Source: Phytopseudomonas straminea
Lineage (GTDB): Bacteria; Pseudomonadota; Gammaproteobacteria; Pseudomonadales; Pseudomonadaceae
Assembly: GCF_900112645.1 (NCBI RefSeq)
Contig: NZ_FOMO01000001.1
Location: 248,001 to 312,000 of the forward strand
Direction of reading: 5' to 3'
DNA: 64,000 nt
The translations under genes were made by a program, and so were the position numbers. Below, piece by piece: positions 8,061-17,394 of the stretch. Position 1 is the first letter of the stretch; every line of letters starts with the position of its first letter. The notes under the pieces are model-generated. The model was not told where the DNA came from. It ran no database searches and worked only from the letters and a program-made list of their open reading frames with translations.

Positions 8061-8996
8061 TCAGCTGCGGTTGAAGCGATAGAACAGATTGGGCTCGCTG
8101 ACGATATACAGGTTGCCGCGGTCATCGAAGGTCATGCCCTCGCCATGGGGTACGGCCTTGCCGAGACCGGCGAAATCGCTGTCCAGGGTGCGGTAGCCGA
8201 TCAGTTTGCCGCTATTGCCATCGAGTTCCATGACCCGTTTCGACTCGTCGCTGAGCAGCACCAGATGCCCGGTGCGCTCGTCGAAGTGCGCGGCGGAGAG
8301 ATCGGTGGCGAACACCGAATCACGAATCCACTCATCGTGGTCGATGATCTCCAGGCCGAAGTCGCCGTCGATACTGCGTTTCAGGCCACGTACTTCGTAG
8401 AGCTTCATCGGCGAATGCTCCTTGGCCACGAACAGCCGATCACCGGCCCGGTCATAAGCAATCCCTTCGAAGCCCTGATTGCCGTCGCGCCCAATGCCCA
8501 AGGTCAGCGAACGGTGGTCTTCGCGAAACAGCGCGCCAGCCTGCGTGGGCACCGGCACCACCACCAGCCGCTGCTCGCGCTCCTCGACGAACAACAACTG
8601 GCCGTCACCCAGGTAGGTCACATCCTCGACATCGCTGAAGCCGCTCAGCGGGTAACGCGCCGTCACCTCACCGTCCCGGCTCATGGCCAACAGCTCTGAC
8701 GGGTTGTTGACCACTGCCCATAGCTGATCGCGCTGATCGTCGTAGGTGATGCCGGAGAGGTTGTCGTCGACGCCGGCAACCGGCCGGGCGTTGACCTGCA
8801 CCTTATATTCGCGACCAGTCAGGCTGCCAGGCGCGGCCTGGGAGGCCGCCGGCGTGGTCAGCCAGTAATACAGCCGGTCATCCAGGTGCAGCGCATGCAT
8901 CTGATAGCCTGCCAGCAGCAGGATCGACAACAGCGCCCAGACTCTAGGGCGTACAAGAGGCAGACGGGAGAAGGCCTGCTTGATGGCAGCTATCAT
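8061..8996 (-). CDS. SdiA-regulated (YjiK-type) beta-propeller protein, membrane-anchored
   Basis: A 311-residue protein with an N-terminal membrane anchor at about residues 18-32 and then a SdiA-regulated domain predicted to fold as a six-bladed beta-propeller in the periplasm. Recognisable strands include NLSGITYDDQRDQLWAVVNN, GFEGIAYDRAGDRLFVAKE and HGEGMTFDDRGNLYIVSEPN, which recur as Asp-rich blade motifs. These proteins have no settled activity; propellers of this type often bind calcium or act as lactonases or phytases. It is convergent with the DUF4136 pair and divergent from the phytochrome gene. Confidence 0.85.
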   Translation of the reverse strand: MIAAIKQAFSRLPLVRPRVWALLSILLLAGYQMHALHLDDRLYYWLTTPAASQAAPGSLTGREYKVQVNARPVAGVDDNLSGITYDDQRDQLWAVVNNPSELLAMSRDGEVTARYPLSGFSDVEDVTYLGDGQLLFVEEREQRLVVVPVPTQAGALFREDHRSLTLGIGRDGNQGFEGIAYDRAGDRLFVAKEHSPMKLYEVRGLKRSIDGDFGLEIIDHDEWIRDSVFATDLSAAHFDERTGHLVLLSDESKRVMELDGNSGKLIGYRTLDSDFAGLGKAVPHGEGMTFDDRGNLYIVSEPNLFYRFNRS

Positions 8997-9261
8997 GAAA
9001 ATTCTCGGGTTTGGGGGAGCGCACTGAGCATGCCTGGATAATGTTGCAATCGCACGCTGAATCAGGCGGCATTCAGAGGCAAGCCTCTAGGCAAAGTTCC
9101 TCGCGACCTGCCGCCCGGCGGTTGGTGTGGAAGACGGTTTACCCGGCGCTAAAGTCCGTGCAGACTGCCGCAAGAATGTGCACAGACGAAAGCGCCCGCC
9201 ATCGCAGACCATGGCACCCACGAGACCGCCGTCGATCGGTCTGGAACCGGAGGAGATCATC

Positions 9262-11520
9262 TTGGCGTCCAGTGATACCAGCATCGACTTGAGCACCGCG
9301 ATCGCCAACTGCGCGAAGGAACCTATCCACATCCCGGGCAGCATCCAGCCGCAGGGCTTTCTGATGGTGTTCGACGAGCAGGCGCTGACGGTGCTGCAAG
9401 TGAGCGAGAATGTCGCCGATTGGCTGGGGCTCGAGCCCGAACAGTTGCTGGGCATGCACCTGGATGAGCTGCTCGAAGACGGCGCCGTACTGGCCGAGCG
9501 CCTTGCCCAGTTGTCCGATGATGACACCACGCCTTTTCATATCGGTGACGTGCGCTTTCTCGAAGGCGATCGCCGCAGCGAACTGACCGCCATGGTCGCG
9601 CACCGCTTCGATCAGGTGCTGATCGCCGAGTTCGAGGCCACCAGCAACGTGGTCACCGCCTACAACACCCTGTATCCGATGGTACGTACCTTCATCGGTC
9701 ACCTGCAGGGCGCCGAGGACATCGACGAGCTGTGCAGACTGTCGGTGGCAGAGGTCAAACGCATCACGGGTTTCGGCCGGGTGAAGATCTACAACTTCGA
9801 TCCCGAAGGTAACGGCCTGGTCCTCGCCGAATGCCTCGACGAGGGTTACCCCAGCTACCTGGGCCTGAGCTTCCCGGCCTCGGACATCCCACCCCAGGCC
9901 CGACAGCTGTACGTGGCCAACCGTATCCGCGTGATCGAGGATGCCAACTACCAGCCCTCGCCGCTGCGCCCGGCCTGTAACCCGCTAACCGGCAAGCCGC
10001 TGGATCTGAGTTATGCGACCCTGCGCAGCGTCTCGCCGGTGCACCTGCAATATATGCGCAACATGCAGACCATCGCCTCGATGTCGATCTCCATCGTGGT
10101 CGAGGGCCAACTGTGGGGGCTGATTTCCTGTCACCACGCCAGTGCCCGCCCGGTCGGCTTCCAGACCCGCACTGCCTGCGAGCTGCTGGGGCGCATGCTG
10201 TCGCTGCAGATCGAGGCGAAGATCGCCCACGCCCGCACCCAGCATCTGCTGCAGCTGCGCCGCCATATCGTGCAGATGCTCTCGTCGATGGCCGACCGCG
10301 ACAGCGTCAGCGAAGGCCTGCTGGCCTTGCCCAATACCTTTCTCGAATTCGCCCAGGCCAGCGGCGCGGCGATCATCTCCTCCTCACACTGCGATCTTAT
10401 CGGGCAGACCCCGCCGCGTGACCAGGTCAATGCCCTGGCGCAATGGCTAGGCGCCCGCTCGGGCGAGGATCTGTTCCATACCGACAACGTCGGTCGTGAC
10501 ATTCCCGAGCTGCCGGAGCTGGCCAACCATGTGGGTGGCCTGCTGGCGGTGGCCATCTCCGAATTGCACTCGAATTACCTGATCTGGTTCAGGCCGGAAC
10601 AGAAGCGTGTGGTGGAATGGGCCGGAAAACCGGAGAAAACGGTCAGTGCCAGTGGCGCGCTCAGCCCGCGCAACAGTTTTGCGCGCTGGCAGGAGGAAAT
10701 CAGCGGTTTCTCCACACCCTGGCACGCACAGGAGCCGCAAAGCGCCCTGGAGCTGCGCAACGCGGTGCTCGGCATCGTGCTGCGCAAGGCCGAGGAAATG
10801 GCCCAACTTGCCAGCGACCTGAAAAAGAGCAACAAGGAACTGGAGGCCTTCTCCTACAGCGTGTCTCATGACCTGCGCGCGCCACTGCGGCATATCGCCG
10901 GCTACGCGGAGCTGCTTAGTGATTTCGAGGGGACCAAGCTCTCAGAGCGCGGGGTTCGCTTTCTCGAGCACATCGCCGAATCGGCACGCTTCGCCGGCAC
11001 CCTGGTGGACAACCTGCTGAGCTTCTCGCAGATGGGCCGCTCGGCGCTGCGTTTCACCGACGTGAATCTGCATGCGCTGGTCGAATCGATCCGCGAAGAA
11101 ATGAAGCCCGACTACCAGAACCGCAACCTGGAATGGCACATCCAGCCGCTGCCACGGGTAGTGGCCGATGCCGCCTTCCTGCATCTGGCCCTGCGCAACC
11201 TGCTGGCCAACGCCATCAAGTACAGCCGCGAACGCGACCCGGCGATCATCGTGGTCGGCGCCGAGCAGAAGGACGAAGAAGTGGTCGTCTTTGTGCGTGA
11301 CAACGGTGTGGGCTTCAATATGGAATACGTGGACAAGCTGTTCGGTGTGTTCCAGCGCCTGCACCGCATGGAGGAATTCGAGGGCACCGGCATCGGTCTG
11401 GCCAGCGTACGACGTATAATCGAGCGTCACGACGGGCGAGTCTGGGCCGAGGGCAAGATCGATCAGGGCGCCACCTTCTACTTCGCGTTACCCAAACGCC
11501 ATCACCCCGTTCTTGCATAA
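9262..11520 (+). CDS. bphP: Bacteriophytochrome sensor histidine kinase (BphP)
   Basis: Red/far-red photoreceptor kinase that binds biliverdin. I place the start at TTG 9262, which follows GGAGGAG at ideal spacing; this gives 752 residues. Upstream in-frame starts at 9127 and 9211 have no such site. The chromophore-binding Cys is C17 in NCAKEPIHIPG, the usual place for bacteriophytochromes. PAS, GAF (with FPASDIPPQAR) and PHY domains follow to about residue 500. Then comes HisKA with phospho-acceptor H536 (SVSHDLRAPLRH) and an HATPase ending GTGIGLASVRRIIERH. No heme oxygenase (bphO) gene, which makes the chromophore, lies in the window. A response regulator starts 16 bases later. Confidence 0.93.
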   Translation: MASSDTSIDLSTAIANCAKEPIHIPGSIQPQGFLMVFDEQALTVLQVSENVADWLGLEPEQLLGMHLDELLEDGAVLAERLAQLSDDDTTPFHIGDVRFLEGDRRSELTAMVAHRFDQVLIAEFEATSNVVTAYNTLYPMVRTFIGHLQGAEDIDELCRLSVAEVKRITGFGRVKIYNFDPEGNGLVLAECLDEGYPSYLGLSFPASDIPPQARQLYVANRIRVIEDANYQPSPLRPACNPLTGKPLDLSYATLRSVSPVHLQYMRNMQTIASMSISIVVEGQLWGLISCHHASARPVGFQTRTACELLGRMLSLQIEAKIAHARTQHLLQLRRHIVQMLSSMADRDSVSEGLLALPNTFLEFAQASGAAIISSSHCDLIGQTPPRDQVNALAQWLGARSGEDLFHTDNVGRDIPELPELANHVGGLLAVAISELHSNYLIWFRPEQKRVVEWAGKPEKTVSASGALSPRNSFARWQEEISGFSTPWHAQEPQSALELRNAVLGIVLRKAEEMAQLASDLKKSNKELEAFSYSVSHDLRAPLRHIAGYAELLSDFEGTKLSERGVRFLEHIAESARFAGTLVDNLLSFSQMGRSALRFTDVNLHALVESIREEMKPDYQNRNLEWHIQPLPRVVADAAFLHLALRNLLANAIKYSRERDPAIIVVGAEQKDEEVVVFVRDNGVGFNMEYVDKLFGVFQRLHRMEEFEGTGIGLASVRRIIERHDGRVWAEGKIDQGATFYFALPKRHHPVLA

Positions 11521-11536
11521 CGGGACGAGGACACGA

Positions 11537-12022
11537 ATGCTCAAACCGATTCTGCTGGTCGAAGACAATCCGCACGACCTGGAGTTGACCCTGATCGCAC
11601 TGGAGCGCAGCCAACTGGCCAATGACGTGATCGTCATGCGCGACGGTGCCGAAGCGCTAGACTACCTGTTCCGCCGCGGCGACCACGCCGACCGCCTGCC
11701 CGGCAACCCGGCGATCATGATGCTCGACCTCAAGCTACCCAAGGTCGACGGCCTGGAAGTGCTCAAGGTGGTGCGCGACTCGCCCGAGCTGCGCAGCATT
11801 CCGATCGTCATGCTCACCTCCTCGCGCGAAGGCCCGGACCTGCAGCGCGCCTATGAATTGAACGTGAACGCCTACGTGGTCAAACCGGTCGAATTCAAGG
11901 CTTTCGTCTCGGCCATTTCCGACTTGGGCGTGTTCTGGGCCGTACTCAACGAGCCGCCACCCGGTTCCATGCGCCTGCAGCGGCGCGCCAAGGACGACGA
12001 GCAGCAAGCCGATGGCAACTGA
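11537..12022 (+). CDS. Single-domain response regulator (Rcp1-like, phytochrome partner)
   Basis: A 161-residue stand-alone receiver domain, without an output domain, of the Rcp1 type often found behind phytochrome kinases. The phospho-acceptor is D64 in MMLDLKLPKVDG. The acidic pocket is ED in LLVEDNPHD, and the conserved T (MLTSS) and K (VVKPV) are present. ATG 11537 follows GAGGACACGA. It is 16 bases after bphP and 60 before a hybrid kinase, so it is probably co-transcribed and shuttles phosphate between the photoreceptor and another relay protein. Confidence 0.92.
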   Translation: MLKPILLVEDNPHDLELTLIALERSQLANDVIVMRDGAEALDYLFRRGDHADRLPGNPAIMMLDLKLPKVDGLEVLKVVRDSPELRSIPIVMLTSSREGPDLQRAYELNVNAYVVKPVEFKAFVSAISDLGVFWAVLNEPPPGSMRLQRRAKDDEQQADGN

Positions 12023-12082
12023 TCACCTGTACCGCTTGCGTACCATCCAGTCCTAAACCAGACCGTAATCGACGACCTCTCC

Positions 12083-14470
12083 ATGCCGCTTGTGCCTCTG
12101 AAACTGCTGTTCATCGAAGACAGCCCGCATGACGCGGAGCTGGCCCTGCTCGCACTGGAACGCAATGGTCTGGTTGTCGACTGCACCCTGGTCTATGACC
12201 ATGAAGCCGCCGAGCGCGCACTTCAGAACGAGCGCTTCGACCTGATTCTTTCCGACTACCTGTTGCCAGGCTCGTCCGGCGCCCAGGCGCTGGAAGTGGC
12301 TCGCCGCCAGGCACCGCAAACACCATTCATCTTCCTCTCCGGCATGTTCGGCGAAGAACATGCGGTGGAAATGATGCGCCTGGGCGCCGTCGACTACGTG
12401 CTCAAACAGAACCTGCCGTTTCTGCCCAAGGCCATCGACCGCGCCATGGCCGAGGTCAACGAGCGCGAAGAACGGCGCCGGGTGGAAGACACCCTGCAGA
12501 CCGTCGAAGCCCGCGCGCGGCTGGCCATCGGCGCGGCGCGCATGGGCATGTGGGATTACGTACCGGCCACCGACACGCTGATCTGGGACGAACGCTGCCA
12601 CGCCCTCTATGAGCTGGAGCCGGATGCCAACGTCAGCATGGAGCTGTTCCTCGGCCGTTGCCACGAGGACGACCGCGCCCAGTTGCGCCAGCGGGTCAAC
12701 GAGGCGCTGGCCACCGACAGCGGCAATGAGTTCCAGGCCGAATTCCGCCTGCCCCTGAGCAATGGCAGCAAACGCTGGATTTCCGCGCGCGGCCAGGCGT
12801 TCTTCGACGATGGCCAGTGCACCCGTTTTCTCGGCGTGCTGCACGACATCACCGAGCAGAAGCAGGCAAACGAGGCCCTGCTGCGTCTCAATGATGTGCT
12901 CGGCGAGCGCGTCGAGAAACGTACCCGCGAGCGCGACCGTAACTGGGAACTGTCCCGTGACCTGCTCGCCGTGTTGCGTTTCGACATGCGCTCCAGCGCC
13001 CTGAACCCCGCCTGGGAACAAACTCTGGGCTGGACGCGCCAGCAACTCACCCAAGGCCCGCTGTGGGAACTGGTACATACCGACGACCAGCAGGACACCC
13101 AAGCGCACATCGAACGGGTGACCTCGGATAACGGCTCGGTGCGTTTCGTCAACCGCATGCGCCACGCCAACGGCGACTACCACTGGCTGTCGTGGATCGT
13201 GGTGCGCGATGACGACCTGCTGTACGCCACCGTGCGCGACATCACTCATGAGCGAGCGGTGGTCGAGGAACTGGCCGCCACCAACCAGCAACTGCGCGAG
13301 CAGATCGCCGAACGCGAGCGCGTTGAAGCGACCCTGCAGCAGATGCAGCGTCTTGAAGCAGTCGGCCAGCTCACCGCAGGCGTAGCCCACGACTTCAACA
13401 ATCTCCTGACGGTGGTGCTGACCAGTACCAGCTTCCTGATCCGCGACCTGGAAAAGGGCAACCTGGACAAAGCCCGCGGCCGTCTGCAGAACATCACCGA
13501 TGCCGGCGAGCGCGGCGCCAAGTTGACCGCTCAGCTACTGGCCTTCTCGCGGCGCCAGCGCCTGGTGCCGGAGGCCGTCAATCTTGGTGAAACTGTGCAG
13601 GGCATGCTCGAACTGCTGAAGAGCACCCTGGGTGGCAGCGTGCTGATCGAGACCGCCACCGAGCCGGACCTGTGGCACGCCCGGGTCGACCCGACGCAGA
13701 TCGAGCTGATCATCCTCAACCTGGCGATCAACGCCCGCGACGCCATGGGCGTAGGCGGCACCCTGCGCCTGAGCACCAGTAACGAGGTGATCAGCGAAAT
13801 GCCCAGGCGCCCGGAAGATCCGGAGCCCGGCGACTACGTGGTGCTGTCGGTGCAGGATTCCGGTAGCGGTATGAGCGAAGCGGTGCTGGCCAAGGCCTTC
13901 GAGCCGTTCTTCACCACCAAGGAGATCGGCAAGGGCTCGGGCCTCGGTCTGGCCCAGGTGTTCGGTTTCGCCAAGCAGTCCGGCGGCGGCGCACGCATTC
14001 TTACCAAAATGGGCGTGGGCACCACGGTCAAGGTCTACCTGCCGGGTTTGCGCAACGTGGTACAGCCCGAGGAGCAGGTGTCCAGCCAACCGCGGCCGGT
14101 CGCCGAGCCGGGAGACCAGCGCACCATCCTGCTGGTCGACGACGACCCGCGGGTTCGCGAAGTTACCGCCCTAACCCTTGATGCCCTGGGCTATCAGGTG
14201 CGCGAGGCGCACAGCGGCATGGATGCCTTGACCAAGCTTGATGACGACATCGACCTGCTGCTTGCCGACTTTGCCATGCCGGGCATGAACGGCGCCGAAC
14301 TGGCCCAGGCGGTGCGACGCCGCTATCCAGAACTGCCGGTGGTGTTCGTCACCGGTTATGCCGAGATTGGCGGGCTGGATGCCGATGAAGCCTTTATCGT
14401 GCAGAAGCCTTATCGCAGTGACGAACTGGCGGAAAAACTGCAGCACGCCTTCGCCAACGGCAAACCCTGA
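12083..14470 (+). CDS. Hybrid sensor histidine kinase (REC-PAS-PAS-HisKA-HATPase-REC)
   Basis: A 795-residue soluble hybrid kinase with receivers at both ends. REC1 (residues 6-125) has D58 (LILSDYLLPG). PAS domains lie at about 150-265 and 290-400. A coiled linker leads to an HDFNN-type HisKA with H436, the HATPase spans about 545-665 (GSGLGLAQVFGF), and REC2 (680-795) has D729. No membrane segment is evident. The N-terminal receiver could accept phosphate from the upstream phytochrome or from the small response regulator. Output is unknown because no DNA-binding or diguanylate cyclase domain is encoded nearby. Confidence 0.9.
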   Translation: MPLVPLKLLFIEDSPHDAELALLALERNGLVVDCTLVYDHEAAERALQNERFDLILSDYLLPGSSGAQALEVARRQAPQTPFIFLSGMFGEEHAVEMMRLGAVDYVLKQNLPFLPKAIDRAMAEVNEREERRRVEDTLQTVEARARLAIGAARMGMWDYVPATDTLIWDERCHALYELEPDANVSMELFLGRCHEDDRAQLRQRVNEALATDSGNEFQAEFRLPLSNGSKRWISARGQAFFDDGQCTRFLGVLHDITEQKQANEALLRLNDVLGERVEKRTRERDRNWELSRDLLAVLRFDMRSSALNPAWEQTLGWTRQQLTQGPLWELVHTDDQQDTQAHIERVTSDNGSVRFVNRMRHANGDYHWLSWIVVRDDDLLYATVRDITHERAVVEELAATNQQLREQIAERERVEATLQQMQRLEAVGQLTAGVAHDFNNLLTVVLTSTSFLIRDLEKGNLDKARGRLQNITDAGERGAKLTAQLLAFSRRQRLVPEAVNLGETVQGMLELLKSTLGGSVLIETATEPDLWHARVDPTQIELIILNLAINARDAMGVGGTLRLSTSNEVISEMPRRPEDPEPGDYVVLSVQDSGSGMSEAVLAKAFEPFFTTKEIGKGSGLGLAQVFGFAKQSGGGARILTKMGVGTTVKVYLPGLRNVVQPEEQVSSQPRPVAEPGDQRTILLVDDDPRVREVTALTLDALGYQVREAHSGMDALTKLDDDIDLLLADFAMPGMNGAELAQAVRRRYPELPVVFVTGYAEIGGLDADEAFIVQKPYRSDELAEKLQHAFANGKP

Positions 14471-14541
14471 ACCCAGCTACGCCACGGCCTGCAAGCGGGT
14501 CGCCGCAGCGGCCCTCTCGCCAGGATAGGCTCCCCAGACCA

Positions 14542-16671
14542 ATGTCCGCGACGCCCCCCCCACTCTCCCCATCCAGCCTGTTCGCCGGCCAGACCGGCGA
14601 CACGGTCGAGCTCATCCGCCGCTTCGACTGGGCCGCCACCGCCCTCGGCCCCATCGCGCAGTGGCCGGATGTGCTGGTCAGCACCACGCAGCTGATCCTC
14701 TCCTCGCCGACACCTATCGTGCTGCTGTGTGGCGAGCACGGTGTGCTGATCTACAACGACGCCTACGCGGCATTCGCTGGCCAGCGCCACCCGGGAATCT
14801 TTGGCCTGCCGGCCGAAGAGGCCTGGCCGGAGATCGCCGAATGGAACCGCCATGTGATTGCCATGGGCCTGAGCGGTCGCTCTATGTGCCAGGAAAACCT
14901 CTACCTGCCGCTGCGCCGCCCCGGCCTGCAGGAAGATGCCTGGATGAACCTCTACTACAACCCGCTGCTCGATAACACCGGCCAATCCCACGGCATGATG
15001 TGCATCGTGGTGGAGACCACCCGCCAGGTGGTCGCCATCGAGCAGCGCACCCAGGCCGAGGCAGAGCTGCGCAGCGCCAAGGAGCGTATCGAACTGGCGC
15101 TCGACGCCGGCGCGGTGCTCGGCACTTGGGTGTGGGACATTCCGGATGACCGGGTCACGGGTGACGAACGCTTCGCCCGTGCCTTCGCCGCCGACCCGCA
15201 GCAGGCCGCCAGCGGTATGGCGCTGGATCAGGTGACCGCCGCCATCCACCCGGAAGATCGCCCCGGTGTGCGCGCGTCGATCGAACGTGCCATCGCCAAC
15301 GGCGGCGCTTACCGCGCCGAGTACCGGGTAAGCCGGGCCGACGGCAGCTATCGCTGGATCGAGGCCAACGGCCGCTGCGAGCTGGCCGCCGACGGCACGC
15401 AACTGCGCTTTCCCGGTGTGCTGATGGACATCGACGAGCGCAAGCGCACCGAACTGGCGCTACGCCAACTGACCCAGACCCTCGAGGAACGGGTCAGCGA
15501 AGCCGTCCTGCAGCGCATCCAGGCCGAAGAGCAGCTGCGCCAGGCGCAGAAGATGGAAGCCATCGGCCAACTCACCGGCGGCATCGCCCACGACTTCAAC
15601 AATCTTCTGGCCGGCATCCTCGGCAGCCTGGAGCTGATCCAGCGCAAGCTTCCAGCCAATGATCACCCGCAGCTGGCCCGCTTTGTCGACGCCGCCATCG
15701 CCTCGGCCAACCGCGGCGCCTCGCTGACCCATCGCCTGCTGGCCTTCGCCCGGCGCCAGTCGCTGGACCTGCGCCCGGTGCAGGTCAACGCCTTGGTATG
15801 TGCCCTCGAAGACCTGCTGGTGCGCACCCTGGGCGAGCAGATCGCCCTGGAAATCCAGTTGTCCGACGACCTGTGGCCGACCCGCAGCGACAGCCACCAG
15901 CTGGAAAACGCGCTGATCAACCTGGCCATCAATGCCCGCGATGCCATGCCCGAAGGCGGCACGCTGCGCATCGAGACCCGCAACACTCAGCTTGGCGAAA
16001 GCGAGGCGCACAACTACCAGGTACCGCCCGGCGATTACCTGCTGCTGTCGGTCAGCGACACCGGCTGCGGCATGCCCGAGGAAATCATCCGTCACGCCTT
16101 CGAACCCTTCTTCACCACCAAGCCCATCGGCCAGGGAACCGGCCTGGGCCTGTCGATGGTCTATGGCTTCGTCAAGCAGACTGGCGGCTACCTGCACCTG
16201 GAAAGCCAGGTCGGCCACGGCACCACCCTGGATCTATATCTGCCGCGCCTACCCGAGGCACCTACCGCGCAGCAGGCCGATGCCCGACGTGACGCACCGC
16301 GCGGCACCGGCGAGCGCATCCTGGTGGTGGAAGACGATCAGGTGGTGCGCATGCTGATGATCGAAGTGCTCGAAGAACTCGGCTACCAGCTGATCCAGGC
16401 CAGTGACGCACAGAGTGCCCTGGGCCTCCTGGAGCAGCACGCACCACTCGACCTGCTGCTCACCGATGTCGGCCTGCCGGGCATGAACGGCCGCCAGCTC
16501 GCCGACGCCGCTCGGCAGCGCCAGCCGGGCCTCAAGGTGCTGTTCGCCACTGGCTACGCCGAGGGCGCCGAGCTGCGCGACGGCTACCTGGGTGACGGCA
16601 TGGACATGATCGCCAAGCCATTCTCTTTCGACTCTCTGGCCGCCAAGCTCAAGGCCATGCTAGGCACGTGA
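14542..16671 (+). CDS. Hybrid sensor histidine kinase (PAS-PAS-HisKA-HATPase-REC)
   Basis: A 709-residue soluble hybrid kinase. PAS-like sensor regions occupy about residues 20-165 and 185-305, the second with the PAS/PAC motif [13 protein letters not shown] coiled linker leads to HisKA with H350 in GGIAHDFNN. The HATPase has [18 protein letters not shown], and the C-terminal receiver carries D642 in [13 protein letters not shown]. It follows the preceding hybrid kinase by 71 bases on the same strand. Sensor ligands are unknown. It completes a four-gene signalling block headed by the phytochrome. Confidence 0.9.
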   Translation: MSATPPPLSPSSLFAGQTGDTVELIRRFDWAATALGPIAQWPDVLVSTTQLILSSPTPIVLLCGEHGVLIYNDAYAAFAGQRHPGIFGLPAEEAWPEIAEWNRHVIAMGLSGRSMCQENLYLPLRRPGLQEDAWMNLYYNPLLDNTGQSHGMMCIVVETTRQVVAIEQRTQAEAELRSAKERIELALDAGAVLGTWVWDIPDDRVTGDERFARAFAADPQQAASGMALDQVTAAIHPEDRPGVRASIERAIANGGAYRAEYRVSRADGSYRWIEANGRCELAADGTQLRFPGVLMDIDERKRTELALRQLTQTLEERVSEAVLQRIQAEEQLRQAQKMEAIGQLTGGIAHDFNNLLAGILGSLELIQRKLPANDHPQLARFVDAAIASANRGASLTHRLLAFARRQSLDLRPVQVNALVCALEDLLVRTLGEQIALEIQLSDDLWPTRSDSHQLENALINLAINARDAMPEGGTLRIETRNTQLGESEAHNYQVPPGDYLLLSVSDTGCGMPEEIIRHAFEPFFTTKPIGQGTGLGLSMVYGFVKQTGGYLHLESQVGHGTTLDLYLPRLPEAPTAQQADARRDAPRGTGERILVVEDDQVVRMLMIEVLEELGYQLIQASDAQSALGLLEQHAPLDLLLTDVGLPGMNGRQLADAARQRQPGLKVLFATGYAEGAELRDGYLGDGMDMIAKPFSFDSLAAKLKAMLGT

Positions 16672-16771
16672 ATGGCGCCAGCCGCAGAATCCGGGAACTC
16701 CGCCTCACCGCAACGGCTCAATAGTCAGCACCCTGGCGCTTGACGCCTTGTCGTTACTCAGGAATCCCTGC

Positions 16772-17065
16772 ATGCGCGTAGAAGGCTTTTTCGAATCACT
16801 GGGCGAGGCATTCGGCTCGTTCATCCGCTTTATCGTCGACGCTCTGAGCGGCGTATTCGGCGCGCTCGCCGGCGCGGTATCCAGCTTTATCGACGGCCTA
16901 TCCGGCGCCCTCGGCGTTACCCCGTCGCTGCTCAGTATCGCCGTGCTGCTACTGGGGCTGATACTGCTGTACAGCGCGGTTCGCTCGTTCATGCGCGGCT
17001 CGGTGATCGGTGGGCTGATCTGGCTGCTGCTGGGTCTGTGGCTGCTCAGCGGGTTGATTCACTAA
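16772..17065 (+). CDS. Small hydrophobic membrane protein, function unknown
   Basis: A 97-residue protein I do not recognise by name. The N-terminal half is amphipathic and rich in Phe/Ala/Gly (FGSFIRFIVDALSGVFGALA), and the C-terminal half has two membrane segments at about residues 50-70 and 76-95. The start at 16772 follows AGGA at 7 bases; an in-frame ATG at 16748 is less well placed. It lies alone between a hybrid kinase and an MFS gene, followed by a REP pair. Codon use looks like its neighbours, which argues for a real gene. Confidence 0.65.
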   Translation: MRVEGFFESLGEAFGSFIRFIVDALSGVFGALAGAVSSFIDGLSGALGVTPSLLSIAVLLLGLILLYSAVRSFMRGSVIGGLIWLLLGLWLLSGLIH

Positions 17066-17394
17066 GAGCCTGTTCAAAGTCTTGCATGTGCATGAAACGG
17101 CAACTACAAGGCAGAAGCAGCCATCCGGCGATTCGTAGGAGGGGCTTCAGCCCCGAGCTTTTTATCAAGGCAAACAAAGAGCTCGCGGCTAAAGCCGCTC
17201 CCACAAAAGAGCAGTGCTCGCTTCCGCCACTCAGCCGCCAAAGTCGACGAACCTGAGCATAAAGATAATGGACAGATTCTAAGTACCACGTCGTGGGCAG
17301 CGCTGATGAGTTGAAGTCATCAGACAACCTGCATCCAAATGTTACAGCGGTCGTGTTAGGCTGAGCGGCCGTCGTTAGCCGCCTAAGTACTCCA
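17066..17394. other. Gene-free stretch (329 bases) holding a REP pair
   Basis: No credible gene. Besides the REP pair at 17134-17204 I see only a possible leader for the MFS gene. No strong ribosome site precedes the MFS ATG. Confidence 0.6.
17134..17204. repeat. REP doublet (REPIN-like) of the Pseudomonas GGAGCGGCTTTAGCCGCG type
   Basis: Unit 1 (17134-17158) contains GTAGGAGGGGCTTCAGCCCC. Unit 2 (17180-17204) contains GCGGCTAAAGCCGCTCCCAC in inverted orientation. Each unit folds on itself, and the two face each other about 21 bases apart. This is the common Pseudomonas short palindromic repeat dispersed by RAYT transposases; no RAYT gene is in the window. Confidence 0.8.

Noticed and set aside
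12053..13390. 445-codon minus-strand frame inside the hybrid kinase
   Set aside because: Shadow of a gene with complete kinase motifs; no ribosome site or domain.
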